From: Bacillus sp. HMF5848
GTDB lineage: Bacteria; Bacillota; Bacilli; Bacillales; HMF5848
Reading direction: 5' to 3'
DNA length: 64,000 bases
Assembly: GCF_003944835.1 (NCBI RefSeq)
Contig: NZ_RWIV01000001.1
Span: forward strand, 1,899,501 to 1,963,500
Part shown: in pieces, positions 18,363 through 27,751 of the stretch
Position numbering within the stretch: position 1 is the first letter of the stretch
Layout: each line of letters starts with the position of its first letter
Translations under genes and position numbers: made by a program
Notes under the pieces: model-generated
Seen by the model: the letters and a program-made list of their open reading frames with translations, nothing else
Database searches by the model: none
Told to the model about the DNA's origin: nothing

Positions 18363-18814
18363 TGTCGATGTTCCATAGTTTAAATACAACAGCAAGTGCG
18401 CTAACTGCACAGCGGCTAAGAATGGATGTTATATCATCGAATTTAGCGAATGTAGATACAACTCGTGGGAAAATGGTCGATGGTGAGTGGCAGCCGTATC
18501 GCCGCAAAATCGTGGAAATAGCACCTGATAATTCTTTCGCAAATATTTTAAATAGCAAAATTGGAAAACAAAGTGGACAGGTTGGAAATGGTGTTAAAGT
18601 GTCGAAAATTACAGAAGATCAAACACCATTCAAGCTAGTTTATGATCCAGCTCATCCTGATGCCGATGCCAATGGATATGTAAAGCTTCCCAATGTTGAT
18701 CCACTAAAAGAAATGGTAGATTTAATGAGTACAACTCGATCATACGAGGCTAACGTGACAGCGTTCAATGCATCAAAGTCGATGCTCATGAAGGCTTTAG
18801 AAATAGGGAAATAG
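18362..18814 (+). CDS. flgC: Flagellar rod protein FlgC
   Basis: Proximal rod subunit. The 150-residue protein has the N-terminal motif LRMDVISSNLANVDTT and the C-terminal VDLMSTTRSYEANVTAFNASKSM, both typical of rod, hook and filament-cap proteins that form coiled coils in the axial structure. The SD AGAGGTGG lies inside flgB. Spacing to fliE is 13 bases. Full family length. Confidence 0.96.
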   Translation: MSMFHSLNTTASALTAQRLRMDVISSNLANVDTTRGKMVDGEWQPYRRKIVEIAPDNSFANILNSKIGKQSGQVGNGVKVSKITEDQTPFKLVYDPAHPDADANGYVKLPNVDPLKEMVDLMSTTRSYEANVTAFNASKSMLMKALEIGK

Positions 18815-18827
18815 GTGGTGCTTTTAA

Positions 18828-19136
18828 ATGATTAATAGAGTCAATATTCCAACTCAGCATATTTTAAAGCCTCAAGTAACTCAAAATGTTCAACAACCAA
18901 CTGTTTCTGAATCAACAAAACAGTTTTCTACTTTTTTGAAAGATGCTATAAGTAGCGTTAATAACGCTCAAATAAAATCTGATACATTAACAACAAAAAT
19001 GGCACTTGGTGAAAATGTTGATTTACACAACGTTATGATTGAATCTCAAAAAGCAAGTGTCTCTTTACAAGCAACACTTGAAATTAGAAATAAAGTGATA
19101 GAAGCGTATCAAGAGGTTATGAGGATGCAAATTTAG
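18828..19136 (+). CDS. fliE: Flagellar hook-basal body protein FliE
   Basis: FliE joins the MS ring to the rod. The 102-residue protein has a disordered N-terminus and the family C-terminus MIESQKASVSLQATLEIRNKVIEAYQEVMRMQI. SD AGGTGGTG (18813-18820). It is followed by an unusual 132-base gap before fliF that holds several inverted repeats. Confidence 0.95.
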   Translation: MINRVNIPTQHILKPQVTQNVQQPTVSESTKQFSTFLKDAISSVNNAQIKSDTLTTKMALGENVDLHNVMIESQKASVSLQATLEIRNKVIEAYQEVMRMQI

Positions 19137-19153
19137 TATGAGACTCATTTCCT

Positions 19154-19238
19154 AATAGTGTTGTGATTCAGGAATTAAACACTATGTTCGTGGAATCGAA
19201 ACCACAATACAATAGTACTATTAGTGTTAGCAGCTAAC
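19154..19238 (+). repeat. Cluster of inverted repeats between fliE and fliF
   Basis: Three successive perfect inverted repeats: ATAGTGTT (19155-19162) with AACACTAT (19178-19185); the 12-bp palindrome AATAGTACTATT (19211-19222); and GTTAGC (19226-19231) with GCTAAC (19233-19238). None is followed by a T run, so they look like mRNA processing, stability or regulatory structures rather than a terminator. Confidence 0.55.
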
Positions 19239-19268
19239 GTTTCGCACAAGTACCGGGGGAATAAGAGT

Positions 19269-20858
19269 ATGAACGAAAAACTACAGCAAGCTTTAAATAA
19301 AGCCTCATCCTTTTGGAATGGACGTTCTTCTGGCCAAAAAGGAATGATTATAGGATCAGTAATACTTGCTTTTACTGTAATTGCCGTTTCATCTGTATTG
19401 GCAACACGAGCTAACATGGTACCGCTATATAGCAACCTTTCCCCGGCTGAAACCGGTCAAATTAAAGCGACTCTTGATTCCCGTGGAATTCAATCCGAAA
19501 TTACACAACAAGGTACAACCATTCTGGTGCCAGAACAAGTAGCTGATACATTACTTGTTGAGTTAGCAGCAGAAAATATTCCGGATAGTGGGAACATTGA
19601 TTATAGCTTTTTTGGCCAAAATGCTGGATTTGGTTTAGGGCAAAATGAGTTTGATGTTTTGAAAGTAGAAGCGGTACAAACGGAATTATCTAAATTAATT
19701 AAGAGTATTGAAGGAATAAATGATGCCAATGTTATGATTACCATGCCTGAGCAAGGTGTTTTTGTCTCTGACACACAAGGTGAGGCTTCAGCAAGTATTG
19801 TTATTAATACTAAAACGGGATACAAATTTGATCAAGCGCAAATAAATTCTTTATACCACTTAGTATCAAAAGCCGTACCTAATTTACCTACTGATAATAT
19901 CGTCATTATGAATCAATTTTTTGAGTATTTTACTCAAGAATCTTCAAATGGAAATTATCAAGCTAGCAATTTAATAGAAACTCAATTGCAAGTGAAAAAG
20001 CAAATTGAAGAAGATATCGAAAAACAAGTAATACAAATGCTTGGCCTCATGATGGGAAGAGACAAAGTGATGGCCTCCGTTACAGCTAATCTCGATTTTA
20101 CTCAAGAGAAAAGTGAGGCAACTCTTGTTGAGCCTGTTGATAGTGAAAGTATGGAAGGTATTGCAATTAGTGTTGAAAGAATTACAGAGTCCTATACTGG
20201 GGGTACTCCAGATGCTAGTGGACCAGCAGATTTTGGTGAAACAGACACTGCTAATCAATACGTCGGTGCGGACGGTAGCTCAAATGGCGATTATGAACGT
20301 GTTGAAGAAAGAATAAACAATGATGTTAATAGGATTAGAAAAGAAATTGTTGAAAGTCCATATAAAGTTACAGACTTAGGAATTCAAGTTATTGTTGAAC
20401 CTCCAACAGCAGACGACTTAACATCATTACCACAAGAAAGAATTGATGATATCGAGAAGATTTTGACAACTATTGTAAAAACAACGCTAGCAGATACAAC
20501 AATGACAGCTGAACAGGTACAAGAAAAGGTTGTTGTTTCAGTGGGGCAGTTTAATGGGAAACCTGAATTCATTCCTACAAACACCCTGCCAAGCGTGCCT
20601 ACTTGGGTGTATATAGTAGGAGCGGCAGGTATTATATTTGTTGTTGCGCTATTAGTAATAGTACTTCGAAGTCGTAGAAAAGAACCGATTGATACGGCAG
20701 CTTCAACAGTTGTTGAAGGCACGACTATTGACATACCTGATGTGAATGCAGAAAAAGAAACTGAAGGAAGCATGCGAAGAAAGCAGCTTGAAAAAATGGC
20801 AAAAGAAAAACCAGAGGATTTTGCGAAGCTATTAAGAAGTTGGATAGCAGAAGACTAG
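19269..20858 (+). CDS. fliF: Flagellar MS-ring protein FliF
   Basis: Forms the MS ring in the cytoplasmic membrane around the export gate. The 529-residue protein has TM1 at about residues 26-45, a large extracytoplasmic region with ring-building motifs (NMVPLYSNLSPAETGQIKA), TM2 at about 446-467 and a cytoplasmic tail ending DFAKLLRSWIAED that binds FliG. ATG at 19269 is chosen: GGGGGA (19255-19260) lies 8 bases upstream, while a longer frame from 19224 has no SD. Confidence 0.97.
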   Translation: MNEKLQQALNKASSFWNGRSSGQKGMIIGSVILAFTVIAVSSVLATRANMVPLYSNLSPAETGQIKATLDSRGIQSEITQQGTTILVPEQVADTLLVELAAENIPDSGNIDYSFFGQNAGFGLGQNEFDVLKVEAVQTELSKLIKSIEGINDANVMITMPEQGVFVSDTQGEASASIVINTKTGYKFDQAQINSLYHLVSKAVPNLPTDNIVIMNQFFEYFTQESSNGNYQASNLIETQLQVKKQIEEDIEKQVIQMLGLMMGRDKVMASVTANLDFTQEKSEATLVEPVDSESMEGIAISVERITESYTGGTPDASGPADFGETDTANQYVGADGSSNGDYERVEERINNDVNRIRKEIVESPYKVTDLGIQVIVEPPTADDLTSLPQERIDDIEKILTTIVKTTLADTTMTAEQVQEKVVVSVGQFNGKPEFIPTNTLPSVPTWVYIVGAAGIIFVVALLVIVLRSRRKEPIDTAASTVVEGTTIDIPDVNAEKETEGSMRRKQLEKMAKEKPEDFAKLLRSWIAED

Positions 20859-20871
20859 GAGGCTTAAGGAA

Positions 20872-21888
20872 ATGGCTAGACGAGACAGCGGTGAACTTAC
20901 CGGTAAGCAAAAGGCGGCCATCCTATTAATATCGCTCGGGCCTGATGTGTCAGCATCTGTGTATAAACATTTGAGTGAAGAGGAAATTGAAAAATTAACG
21001 CTAGAAATTTCTGGCGTGAAAAAAGTAGAGTCCCGATCAAAAGAGGATATTCTTGAGGAGTTTCACCAGATTGCACTAGCACAAGACTATATTGCGCAAG
21101 GCGGGATTGGGTATGCAAAAACGATACTTGAAAAAGCATTGGGAGAAGAGAAAGCATCCTCAATCATTAATAGATTAACATCGTCATTACAAGTAAAGCC
21201 TTTTGATTTTGCAAGAAAGGCCGATCCAGGACAAATATTTAATTTTATTCAAAATGAACATCCGCAAACAATTGCACTTATTTTGTCCTATTTAGACCCA
21301 GCACAAGCGGGTCAAATATTGTCAGAACTTCCTCAAGAGATGCAAGCAGATATAGCTCGTAGAATTGCATTAATGGATTCTACATCACCTGAGATAATTA
21401 ATGAAGTGGAACAAATCCTTGAAAGGAAGCTTTCTGCAACTGTTACGCAAGACTACACACAAACGGGTGGGATTGAAGCAGTTGTTGAAGTTTTAAACGG
21501 AGTAGACCGCAGTACAGAGCGCACGATTCTTGATGCACTTGAAATTCAAGATCCAGAACTTGCGGAAGAAATTAAAAAACGTATGTTTGTTTTCGAAGAT
21601 ATTGTTACACTTGATAACCGTGCAATACAACGAGTTATTCGTGATGTGGAAAATGATGATCTACGATTAGCATTAAAGGTTGCTAGTGAAGAAGTTAAAG
21701 ACATCGTCTTTAAGAATATGTCTAAACGTATGGCCGACACGTTTAAAGAAGAAATGGAGTTTATGGGACCTGTTCGCTTACGTGATGTTGAAGAAGCACA
21801 ATCTAGAATCGTGGCAGTCATCCGTAGATTAGAGGAGGCTGGTGAAATTGTAATTGCTAGAGGTGGAGGTGACGATATAATTGTCTAG
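20872..21888 (+). CDS. fliG: Flagellar motor switch protein FliG
   Basis: Rotor component that couples stator force to rotation and binds FliF and FliM. The 338-residue protein has the N-domain LTGKQKAAILLISLGPDVSA, the middle-domain EHPQTIALILSYL motif and a C-terminal charged torque helix near LRLALKVASEEVKDIVFKN. The SD AGGAGG is just upstream. fliH begins inside its last codons. Full family length. Confidence 0.98.
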   Translation: MARRDSGELTGKQKAAILLISLGPDVSASVYKHLSEEEIEKLTLEISGVKKVESRSKEDILEEFHQIALAQDYIAQGGIGYAKTILEKALGEEKASSIINRLTSSLQVKPFDFARKADPGQIFNFIQNEHPQTIALILSYLDPAQAGQILSELPQEMQADIARRIALMDSTSPEIINEVEQILERKLSATVTQDYTQTGGIEAVVEVLNGVDRSTERTILDALEIQDPELAEEIKKRMFVFEDIVTLDNRAIQRVIRDVENDDLRLALKVASEEVKDIVFKNMSKRMADTFKEEMEFMGPVRLRDVEEAQSRIVAVIRRLEEAGEIVIARGGGDDIIV

Positions 21889-22657
21889 AATAATTAAGTC
21901 ATCTTATCCTAAATTTTCTAATGAAGAACCTCGTGGTGCAAAGGTTATTGGCTTAAAGACTTTGCAGCATAATATGTCAGGTGAAAAGTCTATGGACTCA
22001 GGCTACCTAAATGATCAAGCATCACAAATTATCGAAAATGCTGAACAACAGGCTTATGATATATTACAAGCTGCTCATATTGAATTGCAGCAAGCAAGAG
22101 ATGCAATAGCTGCAGAAAGACAAAGCTTCCAACAGGAAATACTACAAGAACTAGAGCAAGCAAAACAGCAAGGCTATAATGACGGGTTTGAGCAAGGTAA
22201 GAATGAAGGCTTAAATTTATATGAACAAGAGATTAAAAACATACAAGATTTAACAGTACTAGCAAAGAAAGAGTATGACCATATTGTAGCTAATGCTGAT
22301 GAGACTATATTTCAAATCGGTATGAGAGTGGCAGAGAAGATATTGGACAAACACCTTGAAAATCACCAGAGCGATTATGTGAGTCTAGTAAAGCATGCAG
22401 TAAAAGAAGTGAAAGAGCACCGTGATGTGCAAATTCGAGTTCATCCAAGTCAGTATGAACTTCTTATTTCACAAAAGGCAGAGCTGGTAAGCATGTTAAA
22501 TTACGAAAATGATATATATATTCTAATTGAAGAAGAACTTACTGAAACAGACTGTTTAATTGACTCGAGTTTTGGAAGAATTGACGCTAGTGTTGATTCA
22601 CAGTTAAAAAAGATAAGAGAAAAACTAATTGAACTTCTCAGGGATGATCAAGTATGA
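21881..22657 (+). CDS. fliH: Flagellar export protein FliH
   Basis: Regulator and stator-like partner of the export ATPase FliI. The 258-residue protein has a long Gln/Ala/Glu-rich coiled coil (about residues 45-140) and a conserved C-terminal FliH/V-ATPase-E-like domain with KILDKHLENHQSDYVSLVKHA and DSSFGRIDASVDSQLKKIRE. The start is TTG at 21881, overlapping fliG by 8 bases. The stop overlaps the fliI ATG. Confidence 0.93.
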   Translation: MSRIIKSSYPKFSNEEPRGAKVIGLKTLQHNMSGEKSMDSGYLNDQASQIIENAEQQAYDILQAAHIELQQARDAIAAERQSFQQEILQELEQAKQQGYNDGFEQGKNEGLNLYEQEIKNIQDLTVLAKKEYDHIVANADETIFQIGMRVAEKILDKHLENHQSDYVSLVKHAVKEVKEHRDVQIRVHPSQYELLISQKAELVSMLNYENDIYILIEEELTETDCLIDSSFGRIDASVDSQLKKIREKLIELLRDDQV

Positions 22658-23976
22658 GTTTGACAAATGTTTTACAAGCAATACCAATGTTAGATTCATA
22701 TGTACGGTTTGGTAAGGTCACTAGGGTTATTGGTCTAATGATTGAATCGAGAGGCCCTGCATCTTCAATTGGAGATTTATGCTTAATTCATATTGGATCG
22801 AAACAGAAACAAAGGTGTATACAAGCTGAAGTTGTTGGATTTCGTGATGAAACTGTTATTCTTATGCCTTATACATCCATAAAAGATATTTCACCTGGGG
22901 CAGTGGTTGAAGCAACTAGTAAACCGTTGCAAGTTAAAGTCGGTATGGATTTAGTGGGCAAGGTCATCGACTCTTTAGGAAACCCTCTTGATGACTCGAT
23001 GCTTCCAAAAGGTCTAACAGCAGTATCAATTGATAGAGATCCTCCCAACCCTATGTACAGGCCCCCTATCGAGGAACCAATAGAGGTTGGTATCCGGTTA
23101 GTTGACTCTTTATTAACTGTTGGGAAAGGTCAAAGAGTAGGTATATTTGCTGGTTCCGGTGTTGGGAAAAGTACAACACTTGGGATGATTGCTAGAAACA
23201 CAGAAGCAGATTTAAACGTTATTGCTTTAATAGGTGAACGTGGTAGAGAAGTTAGGGAGTTCTTAGAACGAGACTTAGGACCAGAAGGCTTAAAACGTTC
23301 TATTGTCGTTGTTGCAACATCAGACCAACCAGCGTTGATGAGAATAAAAGGAGCATACACAGCAACGGCTATCGCGGAGTATTTTCGTGACAAAGGATTA
23401 AATGTCATGATGATGATGGATTCTGTAACGCGTGTAGCAATGGCACAGCGTGAAGTAGGTCTTGCTATTGGCGAACCACCGACTACAAAAGGGTATACGC
23501 CTTCAGTATTCTCTGTTCTTCCTAAGCTATTAGAGCGTACCGGCACTAACGAATATGGTACTATTACAGCTTTTTATACTGTTCTTGTTGATGGCGATGA
23601 TATGAACGAGCCTATTGCCGATACTGTTCGAGGAATTCTAGACGGCCATATTGTCATGGATCGTCAATTAGCGAATAAAGGTCAATACCCAGCTATTAAT
23701 GTTCTGAAAAGTGTTAGTCGTGTGATGAACAATATTGTAGATGAAACTCATCTACGTGCTGCTTCACGTATGCGGTCGTTGATGTCCACTTATTTAAACT
23801 CAGAGGATTTAATTAATATTGGAGCTTATAAGAGAGGGTCTAATCGCGAAATAGATGAGGCAATTAGATACTATCCAAGTATAATCTCATTTCTTAAACA
23901 AGGCACAGCCGAAAACTCTACAATGCTGAGCAGCGTAGATGATATGAAAAAGCTAGTCGAATTGAGTGATTCATAA
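22654..23976 (+). CDS. fliI: Flagellar export ATPase FliI
   Basis: F1-beta-like ATPase of the flagellar type III export machine. In this 440-residue protein, Walker A is GIFAGSGVGKSTTLGMIAR (about residues 164-182) and Walker B ends MMMMDSVTR. Also present are GERGREVREFLE and the type III signature PSVFSVLPKLLERTG. It overlaps fliH by 4 bases and fliJ by 1. Full family length. Confidence 0.98.
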   Translation: MSLTNVLQAIPMLDSYVRFGKVTRVIGLMIESRGPASSIGDLCLIHIGSKQKQRCIQAEVVGFRDETVILMPYTSIKDISPGAVVEATSKPLQVKVGMDLVGKVIDSLGNPLDDSMLPKGLTAVSIDRDPPNPMYRPPIEEPIEVGIRLVDSLLTVGKGQRVGIFAGSGVGKSTTLGMIARNTEADLNVIALIGERGREVREFLERDLGPEGLKRSIVVVATSDQPALMRIKGAYTATAIAEYFRDKGLNVMMMMDSVTRVAMAQREVGLAIGEPPTTKGYTPSVFSVLPKLLERTGTNEYGTITAFYTVLVDGDDMNEPIADTVRGILDGHIVMDRQLANKGQYPAINVLKSVSRVMNNIVDETHLRAASRMRSLMSTYLNSEDLINIGAYKRGSNREIDEAIRYYPSIISFLKQGTAENSTMLSSVDDMKKLVELSDS

Positions 23977-24422
23977 TGAGCTTTCAATATAAATTTAATA
24001 AAGTCCTTGCTATTAAAGAAACGGAAAAAGAACAAGTAGTTATAGAATACAATACTGCTATCGCTCACTTTGAAAAGGTTGCGGAGAGGCTTTACGAGTT
24101 GTTAAAGCGTAAAGAGGACTTAGAAGATGAACAACAACAATTTTTACAGACGGGTGTATCAATTCAGCACATGAGACAACAGCAGCAATTTATCTATAAC
24201 CTTGAGCGTATTATTGCTCATCAACAAAAATTAGTCATGAAAGCTAGACAAGCTTTACAAGAAAAGCAAGCGCAGCTAATTAGCAAAAATATAGAAGTGA
24301 AAAAATATGAAGTAATAAAGCAAAAGGACTTTGAAATCTACATTCAGGAGAATAAGGCCATAGATAATAAACTCATGGATGAACTTTCACTCCAACAATA
24401 TTTGAAACAGGAATCAAGGTGA
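23976..24422 (+). CDS. fliJ: Flagellar chaperone/export protein FliJ
   Basis: Small coiled-coil stalk-like partner of FliI and FlhA. The 148-residue protein is almost wholly helical and charged: FQYKFNKVLAIKETEKEQVV at the N-terminus, QQQFIYNLERIIAHQQK in the middle. This matches the FliJ family, which is defined mostly by length, position and coiled-coil pattern. The ATG overlaps the fliI stop. Confidence 0.92.
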   Translation: MSFQYKFNKVLAIKETEKEQVVIEYNTAIAHFEKVAERLYELLKRKEDLEDEQQQFLQTGVSIQHMRQQQQFIYNLERIIAHQQKLVMKARQALQEKQAQLISKNIEVKKYEVIKQKDFEIYIQENKAIDNKLMDELSLQQYLKQESR

Positions 24423-24426
24423 TGAA

Positions 24427-25032
24427 ATGGCGAACAAGAATAGCGGTACACAGGTTGAAAAAAAGTTTAATATTGTTCAATGGTTTTTATTCGTCATTTT
24501 AGTCCCATTATTGTTTGCTATCGTATTATCTTTTGTCATACTGACGGTTGCAGGTGTAAATATACAGGATACATTACAAAAGTACGGATCAAACGTACCT
24601 GTAGTGAAAAACTTTGTTCCAAAAACTGAAGAAATGCTTAAAAAAGAAGATCTTCAAGGTCAAATCCTTACACTTCAAAAAACTGTCGACGAAAAGGAAG
24701 CTTCTATCACTATGCTAGAAAGTCAACTAAAAGGTAGCCAAGAGGAAGTTAGTAAGTTACAGGAAGAGATTGACTCGTTATTGGAGCAACTTAGAAAAAA
24801 GAAACAAGAACAGACGACGATCGAAGAGGATTTGAAAAAAATAACAAGCATGTATGAGGAAATGTCATCTAAAAACGCTGCTGCTATTATAACAAAACTA
24901 TCAGACGACGAGGCTATACGCATCTTAGAACGTTTAGATAGTAAAAAAGTTGCAGAAATACTTGAAAAGATGCCGCCAGATGATGCCGCTAGGCTGATGA
25001 CTGTAATGTCACTGGAGCTAACAAGTCCTTAA
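24427..25032 (+). CDS. ylxF: YlxF, MotE/MgtE-N-like flagellar operon protein
   Basis: The 201-residue protein has one TM segment (about residues 18-42), a coiled coil (about 70-140, ending in a KKKQEQ run) and a C-terminal MgtE-N-like domain, MYEEMSSKNAAAIITKLSDDEAIRILERL, then EILEKMPPDDAARLM. This is the architecture of MotE/YlxF, found between fliJ and fliK; MotE is a periplasmic MotB chaperone in rhizobia. The role of YlxF is not settled, so the MotE link is by architecture only. Starts 4 bases after fliJ. Confidence 0.88.
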   Translation: MANKNSGTQVEKKFNIVQWFLFVILVPLLFAIVLSFVILTVAGVNIQDTLQKYGSNVPVVKNFVPKTEEMLKKEDLQGQILTLQKTVDEKEASITMLESQLKGSQEEVSKLQEEIDSLLEQLRKKKQEQTTIEEDLKKITSMYEEMSSKNAAAIITKLSDDEAIRILERLDSKKVAEILEKMPPDDAARLMTVMSLELTSP

Positions 25033-25064
25033 ATAACTAATGGAACTTGAAAGGGGGTGAAATT

Positions 25065-26780
25065 ATGACTACAGAGGTTGTGAATTTACAAATTTCATCA
25101 AATGCAAAGGCTCATGGTGCAGTTGTTGCAAAAAATACAAGTAAATATGGTTCTGTTCATTTTAATGATTTGCTTGCTAATGTGTTATCTGTCAAATCAG
25201 AAATACACACTACTGTTTCTAATCAAGGAGAGTCACCACCTGAGACGTTAAATTTAACAATAAACAATGAAGAACTGTTAATTCTTTTTAATCGGTTAGA
25301 GGGTGTACTAGAGCATCCTGCTGCTTTTACTGCTGCTGAAGATTTATTGTCTCTAGGTGAAATTCAAACTATGTTAGAAGGCATGCCACCCGAACTAAGA
25401 GAAAAGCTCTCGGAAATTTTAACGTCTAATGTTTCTTTTGAAGATCTACTTGATAACTTAAAGCAGAGTCACTCACCTGAAGCGGCGATGGGGTTAATGC
25501 TGTTAATGTATAGTATGAAGACACAACACTTCATAGAAGTGGATAAAACATCAGTAAATACAATGGCAAAACTAGTGCTCTCACAAACGGATGGTAATAC
25601 TGATAAGAATGCAGTTAATAAAGTTTTAACTGAAATATTAGATCAATTGATTGAGCCAAGTGTTAAAGACCAACCGGCCTCAAAAGACACAATTCCTTTT
25701 TTACAAAATAGTGAAAAGCCGGCGTTTACTCTATCTTACCAAAACAATGGTTTAAATAAGGGAAACGTTCAAGAAGCTCTTAAGTCACTTTTACAACAGC
25801 CAGACAATCAGCAAATAGTTCAACAATTTGAGAAGGCATTTTCATCTATACAAATGAGCGAAGCTAATTTAAGGGATATGTTAGTTAAAATAGAAGCGGT
25901 ATTAAAGTTAAGTGGTCCAAGGCTGGAAACAGCAGTGGAGGAGATAGGAAAGAGTTTAAAACTATCTCATTCGGATCAGAAACTATTAACATCACTATTG
26001 CTTCCAATTATAACAGACATGCAAGTTACTAACGACAAGAGTGGACAAGCGTCTTTTGCACAGGTAGTTAATATGATGCAAGCTTCTACAAAGTCAAATA
26101 AGCTACATTTTAATAAAGAAGTAAGCACAATGGAAACTGCTCTTTCTAATGAAGTGGAAGGAGAGTCTTCAAATACCGTCTTGAGAGACATCAACATTAG
26201 TAGATTATTATTAAATTCAACAAGAACTCACCACCAAGGAAAACGAGAGTCTACAGAAGCTCCTGTACCAATTTCTATAAGCCATAACATATTAAGTCAA
26301 ACTCAACAGCTTATTATGCATACGGGTCAGTCATCTGGAACTGGTAAGCAAGGTCAACAATTAGTTGACCAATTTTTAAAAACTATTAATAAAGGTAAAT
26401 TTATGACATTGGCAGATGGTTCCAAGCAGATGACAATCCGGTTAAATCCTGAGCATCTAGGGAGTCTAACTGTAAAATTATCACAATCTAACGGAGAAAT
26501 GATAGCAAGAATTATTGCATCATCCTCCAAAGCGAAAGAAATGCTGGATGCGAATATTATACAATTACGAACTTCCCCAGTCACACAAGGTTTAGCTATT
26601 GACAAGATAGAAGTTTATACACAAGAACAGTTTGCACAGGGGAATTTTAATGATGAGCAAAATCAAAATGGTCAACAAAAACAGCATAAGAATAATGAAA
26701 CTGATAACCATCAGGCTGTCATAGACGGTGATGCTGATATAGTTTCTTTTGAAGAAGTGCTGTTAAGTGTGAAAGTGTAG
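25065..26780 (+). CDS. fliK: Flagellar hook-length control protein FliK
   Basis: Secreted ruler that triggers the FlhB switch from rod/hook to filament substrates. The 571-residue protein has a low-complexity, poorly conserved N-terminal part and the C-terminal Flg_hook domain (about residues 440-520) with MTIRLNPEHLGSLTVKLSQ and a following helix, then a Gln/Asn/His-rich tail. ATG at 25065 is chosen, 6 bases after AAGGGGGTG; an in-frame TTG at 25047 precedes that SD. flgD follows directly. Confidence 0.94.
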   Translation: MTTEVVNLQISSNAKAHGAVVAKNTSKYGSVHFNDLLANVLSVKSEIHTTVSNQGESPPETLNLTINNEELLILFNRLEGVLEHPAAFTAAEDLLSLGEIQTMLEGMPPELREKLSEILTSNVSFEDLLDNLKQSHSPEAAMGLMLLMYSMKTQHFIEVDKTSVNTMAKLVLSQTDGNTDKNAVNKVLTEILDQLIEPSVKDQPASKDTIPFLQNSEKPAFTLSYQNNGLNKGNVQEALKSLLQQPDNQQIVQQFEKAFSSIQMSEANLRDMLVKIEAVLKLSGPRLETAVEEIGKSLKLSHSDQKLLTSLLLPIITDMQVTNDKSGQASFAQVVNMMQASTKSNKLHFNKEVSTMETALSNEVEGESSNTVLRDINISRLLLNSTRTHHQGKRESTEAPVPISISHNILSQTQQLIMHTGQSSGTGKQGQQLVDQFLKTINKGKFMTLADGSKQMTIRLNPEHLGSLTVKLSQSNGEMIARIIASSSKAKEMLDANIIQLRTSPVTQGLAIDKIEVYTQEQFAQGNFNDEQNQNGQQKQHKNNETDNHQAVIDGDADIVSFEEVLLSVKV

Positions 26781-26789
26781 GTGACTAGT

Positions 26790-27287
26790 ATGACCACAAT
26801 TGATTCAAGTTTCTATTTATCCACTAAATCAAGAGATGTGAAAACAGGACAATCGACTCTAGGGAAAGATGATTTCTTGAAAATTTTACTTACACAGTTA
26901 CAAAATCAAGACCCTATGAATCCGATGCAGGATAAAGAGTTTATATCACAGATGGCCACTTTCTCTTCACTTGAGCAAATGACAAATATGGGAAAATCGA
27001 TGGATGCATTTGTAAAGATGCAATCTACAAACCAAATATTTCAGTATAGCCATTTGATAGGTAAACAAATTGACTGGACTAAATCTGAAGTATTGGACGG
27101 GCAAGAGGAACCAATTATTACTTCAGGAAAAGGAACTGTAATATCCGTAAAGCAGCAAGGTAGTAATGTACTATTAGAGCTTGAAGATGGTACTTATGTT
27201 AACAGTACAGATGTAAAAGGTGTTTCAAAAGAAAAATTGAATACGTTAGAAGAAGCAGTAGTTAGGAGTGAGGAGAGTGGATCATAG
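26790..27287 (+). CDS. flgD: Flagellar hook-capping protein FlgD
   Basis: Scaffold for hook polymerisation. In this 165-residue protein the family core is LGKDDFLKILLTQLQNQDP, then NPMQDKEFISQMATFSSLEQ, with a short C-terminal beta region, typical of the short Bacillus FlgD (YlxG). ATG at 26790 follows TAGGTGA with 6-7 base spacing; the GTG at 26781 overlaps this SD. Its 3' end overlaps the next gene by 11 bases. Confidence 0.95.
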   Translation: MTTIDSSFYLSTKSRDVKTGQSTLGKDDFLKILLTQLQNQDPMNPMQDKEFISQMATFSSLEQMTNMGKSMDAFVKMQSTNQIFQYSHLIGKQIDWTKSEVLDGQEEPIITSGKGTVISVKQQGSNVLLELEDGTYVNSTDVKGVSKEKLNTLEEAVVRSEESGS

Positions 27288-27657
27288 ACTACAACAAATA
27301 TCGAGCCATCCATTAACCTTACAACCAAAGACTCGTCAGCAAAAGCAGCCCATTTATAAGCAATCATTTCAAGATGTGTTTCAGAAGCAACTGCAGTGTG
27401 ATCAGTTAAAAGTGAGTAAACATGCCGAACAAAGACTTATAGAAAGAAATATTAAAATTGATATGAATAAATGGAATCAAATTAATGATCGTGTGGCTGA
27501 AGCTAGACAAAAAGGTATTCAAGATTCGTTAGTTGTATTAGATGGAGCAGCATTAATTGTTAACGCAAAAAACAATACAGTAATAACTGCCATGAATCGT
27601 GAGGAAGCTAAATCGCAAATTTTCACAAATATTAATGGAACTATTTTAATTGATTAA
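27277..27657 (+). CDS. Flagellar operon protein, TIGR02530-type
   Basis: A 126-residue protein with a basic Gln-rich N-terminus and a conserved core LKVSKHAEQRLIERNIKID, then DSLVVLDGAALIVNAKNNTVITAM. I recognise this as the small conserved flagellar-operon family placed between flgD and the hook gene in many Firmicutes (TIGR02530, from memory), absent from the same place in B. subtilis 168. Function unknown; the position suggests a role with the hook or cap. GTG at 27277 has TTAGGAG 9 bases upstream; GTG at 27268 is an alternative. Confidence 0.85.
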   Translation: MDHRLQQISSHPLTLQPKTRQQKQPIYKQSFQDVFQKQLQCDQLKVSKHAEQRLIERNIKIDMNKWNQINDRVAEARQKGIQDSLVVLDGAALIVNAKNNTVITAMNREEAKSQIFTNINGTILID

Positions 27658-27751
27658 TATCTTCATAGGCTGGACCTTATTGGAAGCCTAGGAATTGCTG
27701 ACCGACTGATGTAATTCCATCCAATCCAAATTATAAAAGGAGACTACTATT

